A stretch of 64,000 bases of DNA from Ligustrum vulgare (taxonomy: Eukaryota; Streptophyta; Magnoliopsida; Lamiales; Oleaceae): contig OY743177.1 in NCBI GenBank assembly GCA_963555705.1, positions 56,626,096 to 56,690,095 of the forward strand, given 5' to 3'. How positions within the stretch are numbered: position 1 is the stretch's first letter; every line of letters starts with the position of its first letter. Positions 21,482-33,466 of this stretch are shown piece after piece. Both the position numbers and the translations under genes were made by a program. The notes under the pieces were generated by a model that saw nothing but the letters and a program-made list of their open reading frames with translations, made no database searches and was not told the origin of the DNA.

Positions 21482-22055
21482 TGTTAAAATTGTTGGACAT
21501 CTTGAACACCAAAAACAGGCTTAGTTAGCTCTCCAAAACTGACACCAAACCTCAAGCTCGACCCAATAACCGACCTCACTTTGGTTGTTCCAATATTACT
21601 CTAACTACATCTTGGTTGAGGGAGATGAACAATACTACAAAGGAAGAAAGAAAGAATAAGGCTAGCTAGCAAAGAAATGTCTTCAAGTTGGCTGTACACA
21701 CTTCCCTCTCTTTCTCTATAGATTCAAACTCAAATGCAACAAAGAAACGAGATAAAGTTATATAGTAATTGGGCCGGGCCTAACAAAATGGTCCATTTAA
21801 CCACCCAAATCATCCAAGTCCAAAGTATAAAACCAAACCTAAATGGCACAACTTATCTAACTAAAAGGCAAGAAAAAAGACCACTAAAGGGGCCAACACA
21901 GTTGGGCCTCCCAAGTGGGCTAAAATAATAACCCGATTAAGTTACTTCCAATATCCCCGATTCGCTATCGAGTCAAGCTATTCATTTAGGTCTTGATATA
22001 TTCCTACAACGTTTTAATATCATAGCCCGAATTTATTGAGTATCAAAACCCAACA
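21482..22055 (-). repeat. 5' LTR of the minus-strand element
   Basis: 574 bp, the fuller copy. On the minus strand it begins TGTTGGGTTTTGATAC and ends TTTTAACA. Confidence 0.82.
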
Positions 22056-22130
22056 TGTCGATTTCAGAATCAGAATTAGATCAGAAATTTGGTTAATCTT
22101 GTAGTGTTGATGTTCATCTTATAGTGTGAT

Positions 22131-23174
22131 TAGGGTTGCAAGTTGGATTGAAAAAATTCTATTTCGTCTGATTTCGTTCTGATTTTTTTCCAAAAAAATT
22201 CGATTCCGATTGGTCCGAAATTTGAAAATTTCGAAAAAAATTGGATTGAAATTGGAATGAGTTTCAAAATTCCAAAAATTTCGAAATTCTGATTCAAAAA
22301 TTTTCGAAGTATTCCGAACATATTCCGAAAATTTTGACTTTTTTCTAATAAATTTCGATTTTTTTTTGTATTTGCATTACAATTAAAAATATAAAATCTA
22401 AAAAATAATAATTTATTGAACAATTTATAATATTAAAATATTATTAACATGAGATTTAACATATAACTAACGGGTAACATTTTCATTTAGTTAAAAAGAG
22501 AGAGAAAATAGCACTTCAATTTTACGATATGATTTAAGTTTAGGTAAACCGGTGGTAAAAATATATTTTACACATCAAATATAATAAAAAAGTTCAAGTT
22601 AAATCAAAATTTCAAAAATGTGTTGTCAGTTGTGATATCACAAAATTTACTTTACTTATTCACTGTTTGTATGATCATCAAGTTTGGACTTTGGAGCGTG
22701 ACACTATTTGTTTACTATAAAACAAATTTTTGAAGCAAAAAAGTTAGATCTACATGGAGTTATAGGATAAAAAATGCAGTAATTGTAGCATTGTTATCCT
22801 TGTCAACTTTTATTATATTGGATCATGATGAAAAACTTGTGTTAAATCTTTTTATAGATATTATATTGTTATATTGTTATCTTTTGTTATTTATAATTTT
22901 AATTATAATTTTTTAATAGTTTAAATTTCAAACTCATTTAATTTCAAACATTCAATTCCTCGAATTTCTTTTTCATATACTTAATTATTATAAAACTTGA
23001 TAAAATATTAAATATTGGGAGTTTCCGGAGTTTTTCGAATTTTGGTTTGGAATGAAGTTTGTGTATTCTTAAAATTTTGGAACGAAATTTTGAACAATAT
23101 TTAATTTCGATTTTTTTTTTTAACAGAATTTGAAACACTTATTTCTGATCTGTTCCTTCCGAAAAACACCCCTA
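22131..23174. mobile_element. hAT-like element with TAGGG ends, decayed
   Basis: Left end TAGGGTTGCAAG; the right end in reverse is TAGGGGTGTTTTTCGG. Flanking octamers agtgtgat and gttgtgat agree at six of eight positions. Subterminal regions are dense in ttcgatt/ccgaaat words on both sides, in opposite orientation. The interior is AT-rich and non-coding. Confidence 0.5.
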
Positions 23175-23369
23175 GTTGTGATCTTAGGTAGAAGAACAAT
23201 ATTTTGACCATCTAGTTGACCAATATTTTTTATTTGTTTAACATAGTTTGTTGGTGTGGATGGTAATTATGGTGTTGTTCTTGTGGTGACACTGGTGTTG
23301 ATAGATCTGAGATGTGATATAGAGGAATGGTGGCTGTCACTAGTTCTATGAACATTGTGAGTTTTTGTG

Positions 23370-23690
23370 ATCGGTAATACATTGATTGTGATCAAATATG
23401 TGTAAATTATGACTATTTGTAATCAATTTTGTGTTAAGTATTACCACTTCTGTATGAGATTTAACTGTTTGTGACTAAGTCTGTTAAAATTATGAATATT
23501 TATGACATTTAATGTACTGATTGTGACCATGTTCGTGTAAATTATGATTATTTGTGACAAATTTCGTGTTAAGTGTGACTAGGTCTGTAAAAACTATGAC
23601 TTCCTGTACTCGGATCTACGTGAACTGTAACTATTTGCGATCAATTATGTGTTCTTTAGCACCAAAATATGTTAAAAGCTAATTGATTTT
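23370..23690. repeat. Degenerate short tandem repeat
   Basis: A motif of about 40-60 bp like tgtgtaaattatgactatttgtgatcaa(t)tttgtgttaag recurs five or more times with substitutions. Confidence 0.5.
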
Positions 23691-24480
23691 CAGCTCATAG
23701 GTGACTACCCTCATCTCTTTTTCTCTGAATAACTGTATATATATGGTGACATTGAAGAGGTCTCTGATGATTCATTGGCCAGAAATTGAAGATTGAAATT
23801 TCCATCTTCAATTTTTTTCAAAAGACTTATACACCCTACTTTTAAATTATGTACTTTATCTACATTCTTCCACCTAATTTTCCCTAATTTTTATTTTGCG
23901 CATATTTTGGATGTGCTTATAAGTACTAGGTACACTACTTTTTGTGCTCTTGTTTCGTTAGGATCGAGTTGAGTCATGCTAAGAGGCTAGGTACGCATGT
24001 CTACGGCCTCGGCATGCTCGAGTTCTGTGGTGGCTTGTTGCAACCCTAATCTTGTTTCTACCTGAATTGAGAAAATCTTGCTTCACTATCAATTTTATGT
24101 TAGGACCATTTATGTGATTTGTCCGTGAAACATTATAAAAGGGACTGGAAGTGTATTTTAAAGGGACTTCCTACAGCAATAAAAAAATGGTGCAAAAGCG
24201 AGGCACACAATTTACACCATATTAATAAATGTTACATTTTAAATTCAATCGTCATACATCAGTACATTGAATTGAATTTTGTGTCAGGATTGAAGGTTAA
24301 CAATGGGAAACTGAGGATAACATCCTTGCGGTTATCTATGCCTTAAACTAGAAGATTTTATTTTAGAAAATATGTTTGATTTGTTTGACCTATGAAAATA
24401 TCTACCATCCATCATTTACTTATCAAAGCTCATATAGTATATGTCGGGATTTTTGCCTTAGCCTCATCTTATCTATTACT
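23691..24480. other. Intergenic, nothing recognised
   Basis: Short unconserved frames only (for example 24119-24346). Confidence 0.3.
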
Positions 24481-24633
24481 GTTTGGTAACGGTACTATTT
24501 TTTATTTATAAACCACAAAATTTTCTAAACCACTTTTTAATTACACATTTTTTTCTTTCCAATTTTCAACCACTACTTTTTCACCTCAAAATCATAAAGA
24601 AACCAGTTTATAAACCAAATAATGTTACCAAAC
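24481..24633. mobile_element. MITE with GTTTGGTAAC ends
   Basis: Starts GTTTGGTAACGG and ends ATGTTACCAAAC, perfect 10-bp inverted ends. The interior shares words (ttttcaaccactactttttcacctcaaaatcat, read in reverse) with the element at 6917-7356, so both belong to a related family. Remnants of the same family lie at about 4255-4400 and 24740-24870. Confidence 0.6.
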
Positions 24634-24954
24634 ATAGGCAATTTTTTTATAAAAGATCAATCTTAAGTACCCTTAAAATCTCTACATAGACAAAGAAAGG
24701 GCTTCAGAGGAATTTAGAATCAGTTAAAAAATGTGGTCCTAGAGTAACGATTGAAAATTGGAGAGAGAAAATGTGTGTATTTAAAAAGTAATCTGGAAAA
24801 TTGTGTAGCTAATAAATCGATTTATAAACCAAAAAAAGTTGTTTATCGAACACAATGTAAAAGTAACACGAGTTTCAATTTCGATTACTCATTCATATCT
24901 AAAAAGTCTACAATGTCATTCTATGTGACCATTAACTTTGATATGAACGAGTAA

Positions 24955-25212
24955 ATGGTTGCAACCTGCGGCACAAACCTATTTTTGACCTATTGGTCCT
25001 AGTATCATAGGCGACCGAAAGGTCGCCCCCTAATTACTAGACCGATCTGCTATAATAATTCCATAAACACCTAGCGAAGATATGGCAAACAAATAAAGTA
25101 GTCCTATGTTCGGATCTGACAATACCATACCATAATCAAAAGGTAAAACGGCCCGAGCGACCGGACTTAACATAAATGTAGCCACTGGAGCCATTCTAAA
25201 AAGGGAGAATTA
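24955..25212 (-). pseudogene. nad1: NUMT: mitochondrial nad1 exon 1 end plus group II intron start
   Basis: On the minus strand 25198 down to about 25034 reads as the C-terminal part of NADH dehydrogenase subunit 1 exon 1: [45 protein letters not shown], followed by ggggcgacctttcggtcgcc, the beginning of the plant mitochondrial group II intron. Upstream of MAP the frame is shifted by one missing base. The usual AGWSSN reads ADRSSN. Transfer of mitochondrial DNA to the nucleus explains it; the piece is far too short to function. Confidence 0.8.
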
Positions 25213-25295
25213 GCACTACTATAAAAATTCATTTTCAACAATACATATATCAATAAAATAATATGTACATAAATCTAAATTTTTTCACAATTTTA

Positions 25296-25450
25296 GAGCC
25301 TGTTTAGTGTAAGAAAAATTGGAAAAAAATTTGAATGCGTGGTTGAATTTTTTTTGAAAAGTATGTAAAGTGATGGGTCTTATAAAAATGTGTGGTTGAA
25401 TTTGGATTTGAAGAGAAAGTTGAAATTTTTTCTCAGAACCAAACAGAGCC
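25296..25450. mobile_element. Tourist-like MITE
   Basis: Ends GAGCCTGTTTAG and, in reverse, GGCTCTGTTTGG; flanked by TTA on both sides (25293-25295, 25451-25453). 155 bp, no coding. Confidence 0.7.
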
Positions 25451-25527
25451 TTAATTACACATTCTTCAAAATGTATCTATTATCATATCTTATATCTTAT
25501 CTTATCTTATATTCTTATATCTTTTAT

Positions 25528-26633
25528 GAATAATGCTGGTTGTACAATCCCACTTGACAATGTAGTTCACAATTCCAATTTCTCGTGACATTTTGGGATG
25601 AAAATATCGTGAAATTTTTTACAACTAAAATGTAATTTTATACTTACTACAGATTCAGACTGCGAAATCAGACTTTGCTTTCCTCTTTCATTTCAGCTCA
25701 AAAAATTTCAACTAAAAAAATGGACTCTCCAACTCTTTGAATTCAGATTGCGCCGACGACCCACACCACCAAAACTACCCAGACTTCGACCGTCGACGAC
25801 GAGGTGATTGAGATGTTTTTTGGTTTGCGAAGAAGACAACTTTTAATCACATTTTCTCTCCTCTCAGTATAATCCGAATCTTTTTCCTCCATGTTTTTTT
25901 CAGTTGAGTTTATGTTAACGTGCTGCCCTTCTTGCTAAATCTGCTTATTAGTCTCGGCTAGGTTTGTGAAATGATTCCAAATTTTTGTTTACAAAACAAG
26001 TCTATATCCCAGATTGATATGATGCAGCGGATTATGTATAGCACTTACCTTGACGAATATATATTTTGTCAATTAAATTGGCTTGATTCATGAAGAGAAG
26101 GAATAATCTTGTATGGTTTGGAACATTAGCACATTTTATCCTTCCGAAAGAAAATGCAGATCCTTTGACCTTTGTTTGAACTTTGAAGTCATGGATAATG
26201 TAAAAAATGGTAATACTTTATTCTGATGAAAAACAAACAAGAAACTGTGATGACCTTTTGACTCGCCGTCTAAAGAACCGAAAAAGGCAGCGTCGATATA
26301 GGGCTCGAAATATCATGAAACTGATTTGAAAAGGCATTAATTAGTAATAAGTCTACTCCAATTCAGAATCAGAAGGAGTCTACTGAAAATCAATCTACTC
26401 TGTTGCAAGTAAAGGTTTCCCAAAATGTAACTTCATCGGATATGGTGATTTTCGATAGGATGAGGATGAAGCTGATTTCCTTTTGCCCGATCCCTAATTT
26501 GGTTGTTCTCTGTGTACGTAGTTGAAGAAGGTAGGGGTAGCGGGTAATTTGGTATCATTTTAAGGGTATTTCAGACCTTTGATACAAAATTGTCATTCAC
26601 ATTGTTAACTTGCATTGTACAAGTAGCAGAATC
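25528..26633 (+). mobile_element. 1,106-bp TIR element, copy A (inverted partner at 34945-36050)
   Basis: Reverse complement of 34945-36050, exactly the same length, with only about three differences noticed over the parts compared. The two ends are imperfect inverted repeats: gctggttgtacaatcc..cttgacaatgt at the left and, in reverse, gctacttgtacaatg..gttaacaatgt at the right. The interior contains gene-like text, including a bZIP-like basic region (26246-26329), but no transposase. The flanks of A and B differ, so the homology stops at these points. A non-autonomous element that picked up host exon sequence is the simplest reading. Confidence 0.75.
26246..26329 (+). pseudogene. Captured bZIP-like basic-region fragment (copy A)
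   Basis: A 27-codon frame reads TRRLKNRKRQRRYRAR, with asparagine and arginine eight residues apart as in the bZIP signature N-x7-R, closed by a stop after IMKLI. No leucine zipper follows. It may derive from a host bZIP exon. Confidence 0.45.
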
Positions 26634-29262
26634 GTTTGTACAATTTGCACATCTAATTGAAGTTTATATCTATAATTAAAAATTCAAATTTCACATCTCC
26701 TATAATATTAGTGAAACATAAAATCAAAGCGAAAATCACAATAAATATAATATCATCATATTACCTTGGAGTTCCCTTAACAACATATATGTCACGTTTC
26801 TCATAATAGAATCGATAATTTTTTGTAAAAATTTAATGCTTATAAGTAAATAACACAAATACAAATGCATAAAAAATAATATTATATTACAATAACTATT
26901 AAAATTTTTTATACGTGATATAATGTCAACAAATTTATGAATTTAGGTGAACATTAGACAATTTCTCTTGCTCACACATCATTTCGTGCAATGCACGAAT
27001 GACATTATCATTATATTTGTTTGCAGTGGGAAGTATCAATAAACAAAGACATTTCTAAACCAGAAGCAAAGTTCAGATTTTCTGCATGTGGAACAAAAGC
27101 ACGTAAAAAGGCTAGGCAACCATCTATTTTATTATGCCACCTTTGTTTTCCCATTAATAAAATTATTTCATAAAAGATATAAGATATCATAAACGAATAT
27201 ATGTCTAGAGAACATTTCTCTTAATAATCATAAGCTCATAATCCCATTGTACTAAAAAAAGGCTTTAGCATTCTGAAAGTCATAACATTATGGTCAAGTG
27301 AATTCTATTAACATTCTCGCGTTATCTACTAAAATAAGTCGCTTACATGCAAAAGAAACAATGATATTAAAGTTTTGAAAGTTACAACATTACAGTCAAA
27401 AACTATTGTGCAGATAAACACTTAAGTGTACTCTACTTCAAACACTCTAGTAAATTGAGTTCATTCCTTGAAGCAACACAAAAGTCAAAGGTACCAACTT
27501 TTTAAACAATAAACATAGTTATAATAATAACATATATCCATTTAAGTAAGTCAAAAATTTCTACATTAATTAAATCAACAGGAGTAACTCGGCTTAATTT
27601 AATTATCCAAGCAACTTTATAAAGTAAGATACAAAATAACAGAAGCTGTTTTTATGGCATTCCTAGCTAGGGAGGTTAATATCCAACTGAACCATACATA
27701 AAACAAATTGTTGAAATAAAAAACATGAGATTGTTAAATGAAAACCATTTCCCCTATTACCTCCATAACATTAGGTTGTCCTATGATCAGCCTAACTGTC
27801 TTTCAATCAGACTACATTATGAGACTTTCATATGTGAGCTACAAAGGGGGAACTTGTATCTTGTGCGGGAGCTAGGTTTAAAAGTATATATGGGAACTTC
27901 ATCAACTTGCTTCCTTGCTTTCAGATCTTGAATATTCTTCAGCAAGATAACATAACTTCTCAAGCGTGAGTCTATTTAGTAAACATAGCAAGACTAATAA
28001 TTATTCACATTCGGTGCATAAAAATGGGGAATATTTTGCAGATTGAATATGTAATTTTACATAAATTGTAGGATAAATACAGTCAATTATAGAGGGATGG
28101 AGCACTATTAAAGATCAATGCTTGAAATTAAACATAGCAGGAAAAAATTCAAGTTGTTCTTTCAGCTTTATGAAAAGATAAAACCTTGCAACAAACAACA
28201 ATTTCTAGCAGGTTTCAAACACAATCATCACAGCAAACTGCCTTAAAAAGTGGTAAAAAAAATACCGAACCAAAAGAATAAAAATAGTCATCAACAACAA
28301 AAGAAAGTTTTAATCCGAAAATGAAGCTACTGAGTTATCGCTTACCATAATAGATGAAGAACTTTTGGCAAAAAAATTTCATTTGTTAGCCTCCTCCGTC
28401 ATAGATGCATCTGCCACTAAAATGGTTGTGTTCGAAAAAATGGATTTTAGGGAAGAAAAAAGCAAATTGTGTCAACAATTTGAATTTTAGAAAATGCGAA
28501 AAAATGAAGTGCAATTGGTTTTGGTTTTGGTTTTAGAGGAAAGAAAAGTCTGCCACTTTGAAATCAGTATGGGCAGAGTATCATGCACAATTTTTGAGAA
28601 AATTGAAGTGCAATATGATATGTCAAACTTTTCAAGTTCAAAAAAAGTGTCCATTACTTTTTATCGGAACAGAGGCTACCAGTCTGTATACAATACCATG
28701 CACAGTTTCAGAGGAAATCTCGTTTAAGAATATTTTTTTTTTTAATTGGTAGATGGGCAGGATATTCAAGCAGGAAAATTCTAAAGGACTCTTCTACTTT
28801 TATATAGTAAGTAGAAGATAGTAAGTAGATTAGATTTAGCTGGTTTCTGTGAAACCTATTATAGGAGAGTACAATACCGATGGCCCCAAGTAGAACATGG
28901 TTATTCAAAGATCTTTATTAAGAAGCCCCGCTTCTTCTTCAAGAAGTAAAGGCTCTTCAAGATCAGAGTTCCTACACACTTGAATTCCAATAATACTTCT
29001 AATTGGAACAAAACATATAAAAGCAAAAATTGGCCAAAGCATGAGAACTAAAATGGCATGACCTTTCTATCAGAAATTCTTTATCATCAGCACACAAAGT
29101 ACACAAACAAATTAAAAAGGAAATAATCCACCGAATTATAGACAACAATGAAAATTTCTCAGCAATATTGTATTTGCAATAATGAATTAAATATAGGAAT
29201 ATAAAGCACATCATATGTAGGAATATTTAGCAAATTAGTATTTAGGACATGGAAGCAAAGTT
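26634..29262. other. AT-rich intergenic, no gene recognised
   Basis: A Helitron-like palindrome (ttcgtgcaatgcacgaa, 26984-27000) without a clear CTRR end lies near 26990. Short frames at 27725, 28494 and 28708 do not resemble known proteins. Confidence 0.35.
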
Positions 29263-29263
29263 T

Positions 29264-29660
29264 TTTGTACCTATTATCTCTCAAACAATTATCAACTGTA
29301 AAAGGCTGCCTAGAGAGATCTGTAGTTTGGAAAACTCGGCATTGTAAAGTATTGCTGGATCCCAGCAAATGCAGGCTTGTATGACGTAGACTTGATCGAG
29401 CAACTTCCATCAAATTCTTATTTTGCTTCTGTACTTGAATCAAATAAAATAGATTTTTCAGTTTTGATTAGGAATTGGAAGTGTCTCTAAGTAGAAATAT
29501 AACTCTCACCTAAACCCAGAACACGTGTTTCTTGAAAAGCAGAAATATTTTCTTCAATATTATTCTTTTGAATTGAATGAATCATCCAAAAATTCGCAAA
29601 TAGTTGATTCTCTTCATTTGGCCTCATAATTGCCAATGTTGGAGTTGTTTACAAAATTAA
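29264..29660 (-). pseudogene. Unidentified exon-like pieces
   Basis: Two minus-strand stretches look like exons: about 29264-29427 (LMEVARSSLRHTSLHLLGSS, acceptor GTACAG, donor TAATAG|GTAC) and about 29509-29650 (NEENQLFANFWMIHSI.., donor TTTAG|GTGAG). No family is recognised. They lie downstream of the ABCG exons, but do not match the ABCG C-terminus that should come next. Confidence 0.3.
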
Positions 29661-29862
29661 AACGAATGTAACAACTGTATGGATTTTTGAATCCATCCCA
29701 ATATGTTAATCCCTTGATTCTCTCTCTAGACTAAAAAATCAATTTCTACTCAGCTTTGAATGTTTCTTCTCTCCTAAACTTTGTTCTTTCTAATAGTGCC
29801 ACCAAATTATTAATCAAGTTCTTATCTGTAAGGGCTTAGCTTAAATGCTCAAGTATACATAC

Positions 29863-30193
29863 CTTATCCCAAGAATGACCAAGAAATTCATTCACAAAAG
29901 CAGCATCTTGAGCATACATCAGTGGAGAAATCCAAAAGCAGCAGATCCACCACGTAGGGATCCGATCTATCAAATTCATAGAGGAGATTAAAGATCAATT
30001 AGGTTCTCAAGGGAATGTAGCCATTATGTTGAATAAGGCGGCTATAGACAATCAATTTACCTCTTGATATAATGTATCCTCCAAGAACCATCACTATCAA
30101 CATGGCAAAGGATCCGAAAGTATTTGCCACAATCATGTTGCAGCCCAAGGTACCCATCAGGTGGAAAATAGCTATAGACATTTGATGCAAAAT
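29863..30193 (-). pseudogene. ABCG (PDR-type) transporter, two isolated exons
   Basis: Exon 30061-30193 encodes ILHQMSIAIFHLMGTLGCNM and IVANTFGSFAMLIVMVLGGY, the transmembrane region of full-size ABCG transporters. Exon 29863-29966 encodes TWWICCFWISPLMYAQ and VNEFLGHSWDK, the next conserved block. Junctions are good (AGAG|GTAAAT donor; GATAG acceptor; GATAAG|GTATGT donor) and the frame continues across the intron. No nucleotide-binding domains or further ABCG exons were found within several kb either side, so this is a gene fragment, possibly captured by a transposon. Confidence 0.7.
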
Positions 30194-30558
30194 CTGCAAT
30201 TCGATATATTAATGGAAGATCTTGCTGTGGTCAAATATTATTATTATCTGGTGTGGAACTTAAAAATTCAAATCCACCTTATATTGTTTGGATCAAACCC
30301 AACCGCATAATACGTTACTGTACCTGAAAAAGTGAGTAGCAAGCTGCTATGCTAAATAGTCACAGCAAAAGCATGAAGATGATATACTAAAAGGTAGAGC
30401 ATTGTTCCTATCTTCCGTTTCACTTGTCATTCCTAAATGACTGGCCAATTTCCTACTCTAATTCCTTCCAAGGCTCTTCCTCCTGACAAAATGATTTTCA
30501 ACATAAAAAATCCATAAATGTCAACCTATTACATTCACATAATTCCCATATGCACTCA

Positions 30559-30828
30559 TCAGCAAGGAAAGAATAGTACACATCTAGAGCTCATACTTGA
30601 AGAAAATTTACCCTTTTGTTGTTTATTTAACACTGCTAAGCTTCCAAATGATCTGAGGACCCGAAGAAAAGGCCTTCCACTTTCCACTGAATGATTAAGC
30701 CTTAAGTCTAACCCCTGAAAATAATGTTCAGATATAGAGAATAAAACGCCACCAAATGATTTTTCTGTTAGGTAATTTCCATCACAAAGAGCTGATGCTA
30801 TTAAGGGTCCAACTGCGATAACATTCAT
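30559..30828 (-). pseudogene. Unidentified exon-like open frame
   Basis: 89 codons on the minus strand (NVIAVGPLIASALCDGNYL.., ESGRPFLRVLRSFGSLAVL..) with protein-like composition. A possible intron acceptor (ttttcag) interrupts it near 30717. Not recognised. Confidence 0.25.
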
Positions 30829-31384
30829 ATTTGCAATAGATCAAGACACTCCACCTTAAAACTCATTTCTCATTTATTTGAATTGAAAAATAATATTAAT
30901 ATTTGAATTCTCTTTCACCTTAACCATATTTCTAAGCAAAGAATATGGCATATTCTTCTCCAGCAGCAACATAATTACAAATTTTATTTATGGCATATTC
31001 TTCTTTAAGAAGCAGTAACTGTAGTCCGTAAACATATATGTTCTAAGATTCAAAGTAGTGAAAATTAAGCATTATTCTTTTATGTAAAACTGAACACTAA
31101 ATAGAAGTTAACCCAACAGGAGTCATTGGATCGAATTTCATTTCCCATCCAAAAATTAAATTGACATTAAACGAAATGAGAGAAAACTGAGAGTTTTTAA
31201 AATAATTATAATTTAAAATTGAAGTCAAACTTTACCAGTCGTTTGTGCTCCACATTCTTGGTCTTGACCACCACTGTTACTCCCACCCCCAACAACTCTA
31301 CCAATTGCTAAAACTCAAACGGTTGAGAAGGCAACCAACCCTACCACTACCTTCCCCACAACACCACCTGCTGCTAAAACTCAA

Positions 31385-31837
31385 ATGGCTGGGCAGGTAA
31401 ATCCCTCCTCCTCCACCACTCCACTAACAAATGAAACCCAAACTCAAACAATTAGCCAGTCAAACAGAAACCCAACCCTTGCTGCCACAATGCCTACTTC
31501 AAGTGAAGCCCAGATGGCTAACCAGACCACCACCACCTCAAATGACCCTACTACCAAGTCCCGAAAATCATCACTAACTTGTGCAATTGTTCAAGCCCGT
31601 GTTACATCACCCTTCCATGAAATAACAAAATCACAACCACCTCCTCAGCCTTCATCCATATCACGTGCAGCACCTCAATCACGAGCTATGCCCTCGTCTC
31701 CATCTCTCCTGGGCTCTATGATCCCCTTGACACCTCAAAGGACCTCACAACCGAGTTCCCTCTCCCGTTCGGCCAAAGCTCCCCAAGGCAGAGATCTTCA
31801 TCATCTACCAAGGTTGTTCGCCACACAACTAAAGTGA
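31385..31837 (+). pseudogene. Ser/Thr/Pro-rich open frame, possibly a retroelement remnant
   Basis: 150 codons, rich in Ser, Thr, Pro and Gln, with no recognised domain. The frame continues upstream to about 31250 with similar composition and breaks after 31837. Composition like this is seen in the C-terminal parts of plant LINE ORF1 proteins, but no zinc knuckle or endonuclease/RT was found nearby, so the assignment is open. Confidence 0.2.
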
Positions 31838-32628
31838 TCTCCCATCCTCTTTCCTTTTCTCATGTAGCCCCAAATACTGTTTTTGATGGAGAATCAACAA
31901 AATCTGAACAGGATCCTCTAGATATTTAGTCAAAGAAAGTTAAATCAGACACTGTTGATGACTCCCATAATCAAACTGCGTTTGTGAGAAGAGTTAAAAA
32001 AAAATTGAAAATAGCAGTTTGAAGTATGAATCTTATTCACCTTCCTAGCATTCTTAGTTGCATCCACTGCCATTGCCAAGAAAATTCCTCCATTGAACCT
32101 AAAATTCCAATAATTCTTATCAATAGACAGCACATTTCAATCATACAATATATACAAAAATACACGGATTAATGGACTCCCAAGTCCCATCTTTTCGTGC
32201 CATCACTGAAGTGAACCAAGAGGAATCACCCCGCTCCGACTGTGATATTCTGCACGGTCTTGAGCATTAGGCGATTCTGCTGTGTGGCCTTGCGTCGGCC
32301 AGCAAAACCCAGCTTCCGACGATTACAGAAGAGCGACCAAACGGGGATAGTGGATAGGGCACCGACTGAGTTCAGATTCGAGGGCGTGTAGCTGTAAAGT
32401 AATTTTTGTTGTTGAGTTCCTTGTTAATTTCCGAAAATGTCTGTTGTTCTGAATGCAATTAATGCGTTCTGAATTTGGCATCATTTTGAAATTTGAATTG
32501 ATCTGACTCCAAACCTGGGCGATAATCTGAAAATGTATATTTAAACATTTTTTTTTATGGACTGAGAAATGAGAGGGAAACATTAGGCGGGAATCATATC
32601 CCCACTCTTCTCCTATTATATATTAAAT

Positions 32629-32630
32629 AG

Positions 32631-32663
<33 letters not shown>
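32629..32663. repeat. (ATT)n microsatellite
   Basis: About eleven ATT units. Confidence 0.9.
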
Positions 32664-32664
<1 letters not shown>

Positions 32665-32903
32665 TATGAATTAATTTAAATGTACAATTCATTTGACAAT
32701 GTCAATGATAATTTGATGATATAAATGTGTTATTATTGTTGATTTAAAAGATAATGTGATGTGTGAAAAGAGAGAATTGTACCACATATGCAAATTGTGA
32801 CCCTCATTGTGACCCTAATTGTGACTGTAGCAAAACTGTATTATTATTACTTCTCCCTCTTATTTGCTCTCGTTTGAACTCCATTTTCTTGTAATATAAT
32901 AAA

Positions 32904-32921
32904 CTAGTATTTACCCGTACG
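32904..32921 (-). mobile_element. Degenerate Helitron-like 3' end
   Basis: actagtatttacccgtacgatacacg on the plus strand mirrors the end at 2118-2147 (CTAG, A/T spacer, hairpin), but the hairpin is eroded. Confidence 0.35.
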
Positions 32922-33466
32922 ATACACGAAAGTTACTTTTCATAATATCTATTTCAAATAAGTATTCGTAAAATTTCAATATTTTTAATGAATACAAATA
33001 TAAAACACATAAAAACAATAATATTCTATTACAAAAATTATTTAAATTTTAAAAAGCAATATAAAAATTTATTTGGATAGTAAATGTCAATTTATATATT
33101 TAAATAACAAACGATCGTAGATTTCAATAATTATTATGTGTTATTGTTAACTTCATTAGGATATAAATTTACATAATTTCTTCATTTGATTCTTATATTT
33201 AACATTTTTTTTTTAATTTTCATTCAAAAAATCTATCACAATAATTATAAATGTATGTTTAATCTCAACCCATCAAATATATCTATTTAACCAATAAAGT
33301 TAAACTTTTATTTACAAAATCAAGCAGTTAAAATAATAATAACGAAAATCTTCAATTTTCATGATATGACAATCGAGAAATGTGGGAGATTAAAAAATTA
33401 TATTGAAAATCTTATACCATATAATCTTTACACAAATATTAAAATTATGAATGATTAAAAATATTA

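Larger units (their letters stand above)
20145..22055 (-). mobile_element. Non-coding LTR element (TRIM/LARD-like), minus strand
   Basis: Two direct LTRs (20145-20451 and 21482-22055) begin TG(A/T)T(G/A)AAATTGTTGGA and end AAACCCAACA on the plus strand. The primer-binding site adjoins the right LTR on the minus strand, so transcription is leftward. Flanks TATCG and TGTCG match at four of five bases. The 1.03-kb interior has no coding frame and includes an (AC)n microsatellite. The left LTR lacks about 265 bp found in the right one (roughly 21690-21950), a deletion after insertion. Confidence 0.82.

Noticed and set aside
26984..27000. Perfect palindrome ttcgtgcaatgcacgaa as a Helitron end
   Set aside because: No CTRR at the right distance on either strand, so it is kept only as a possible relic.
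32323..32583. 86-codon minus-strand frame and GC-richer stretch at 32200-32400
   Set aside because: Composition is slightly gene-like, but no conserved motif or consistent exon structure was found.
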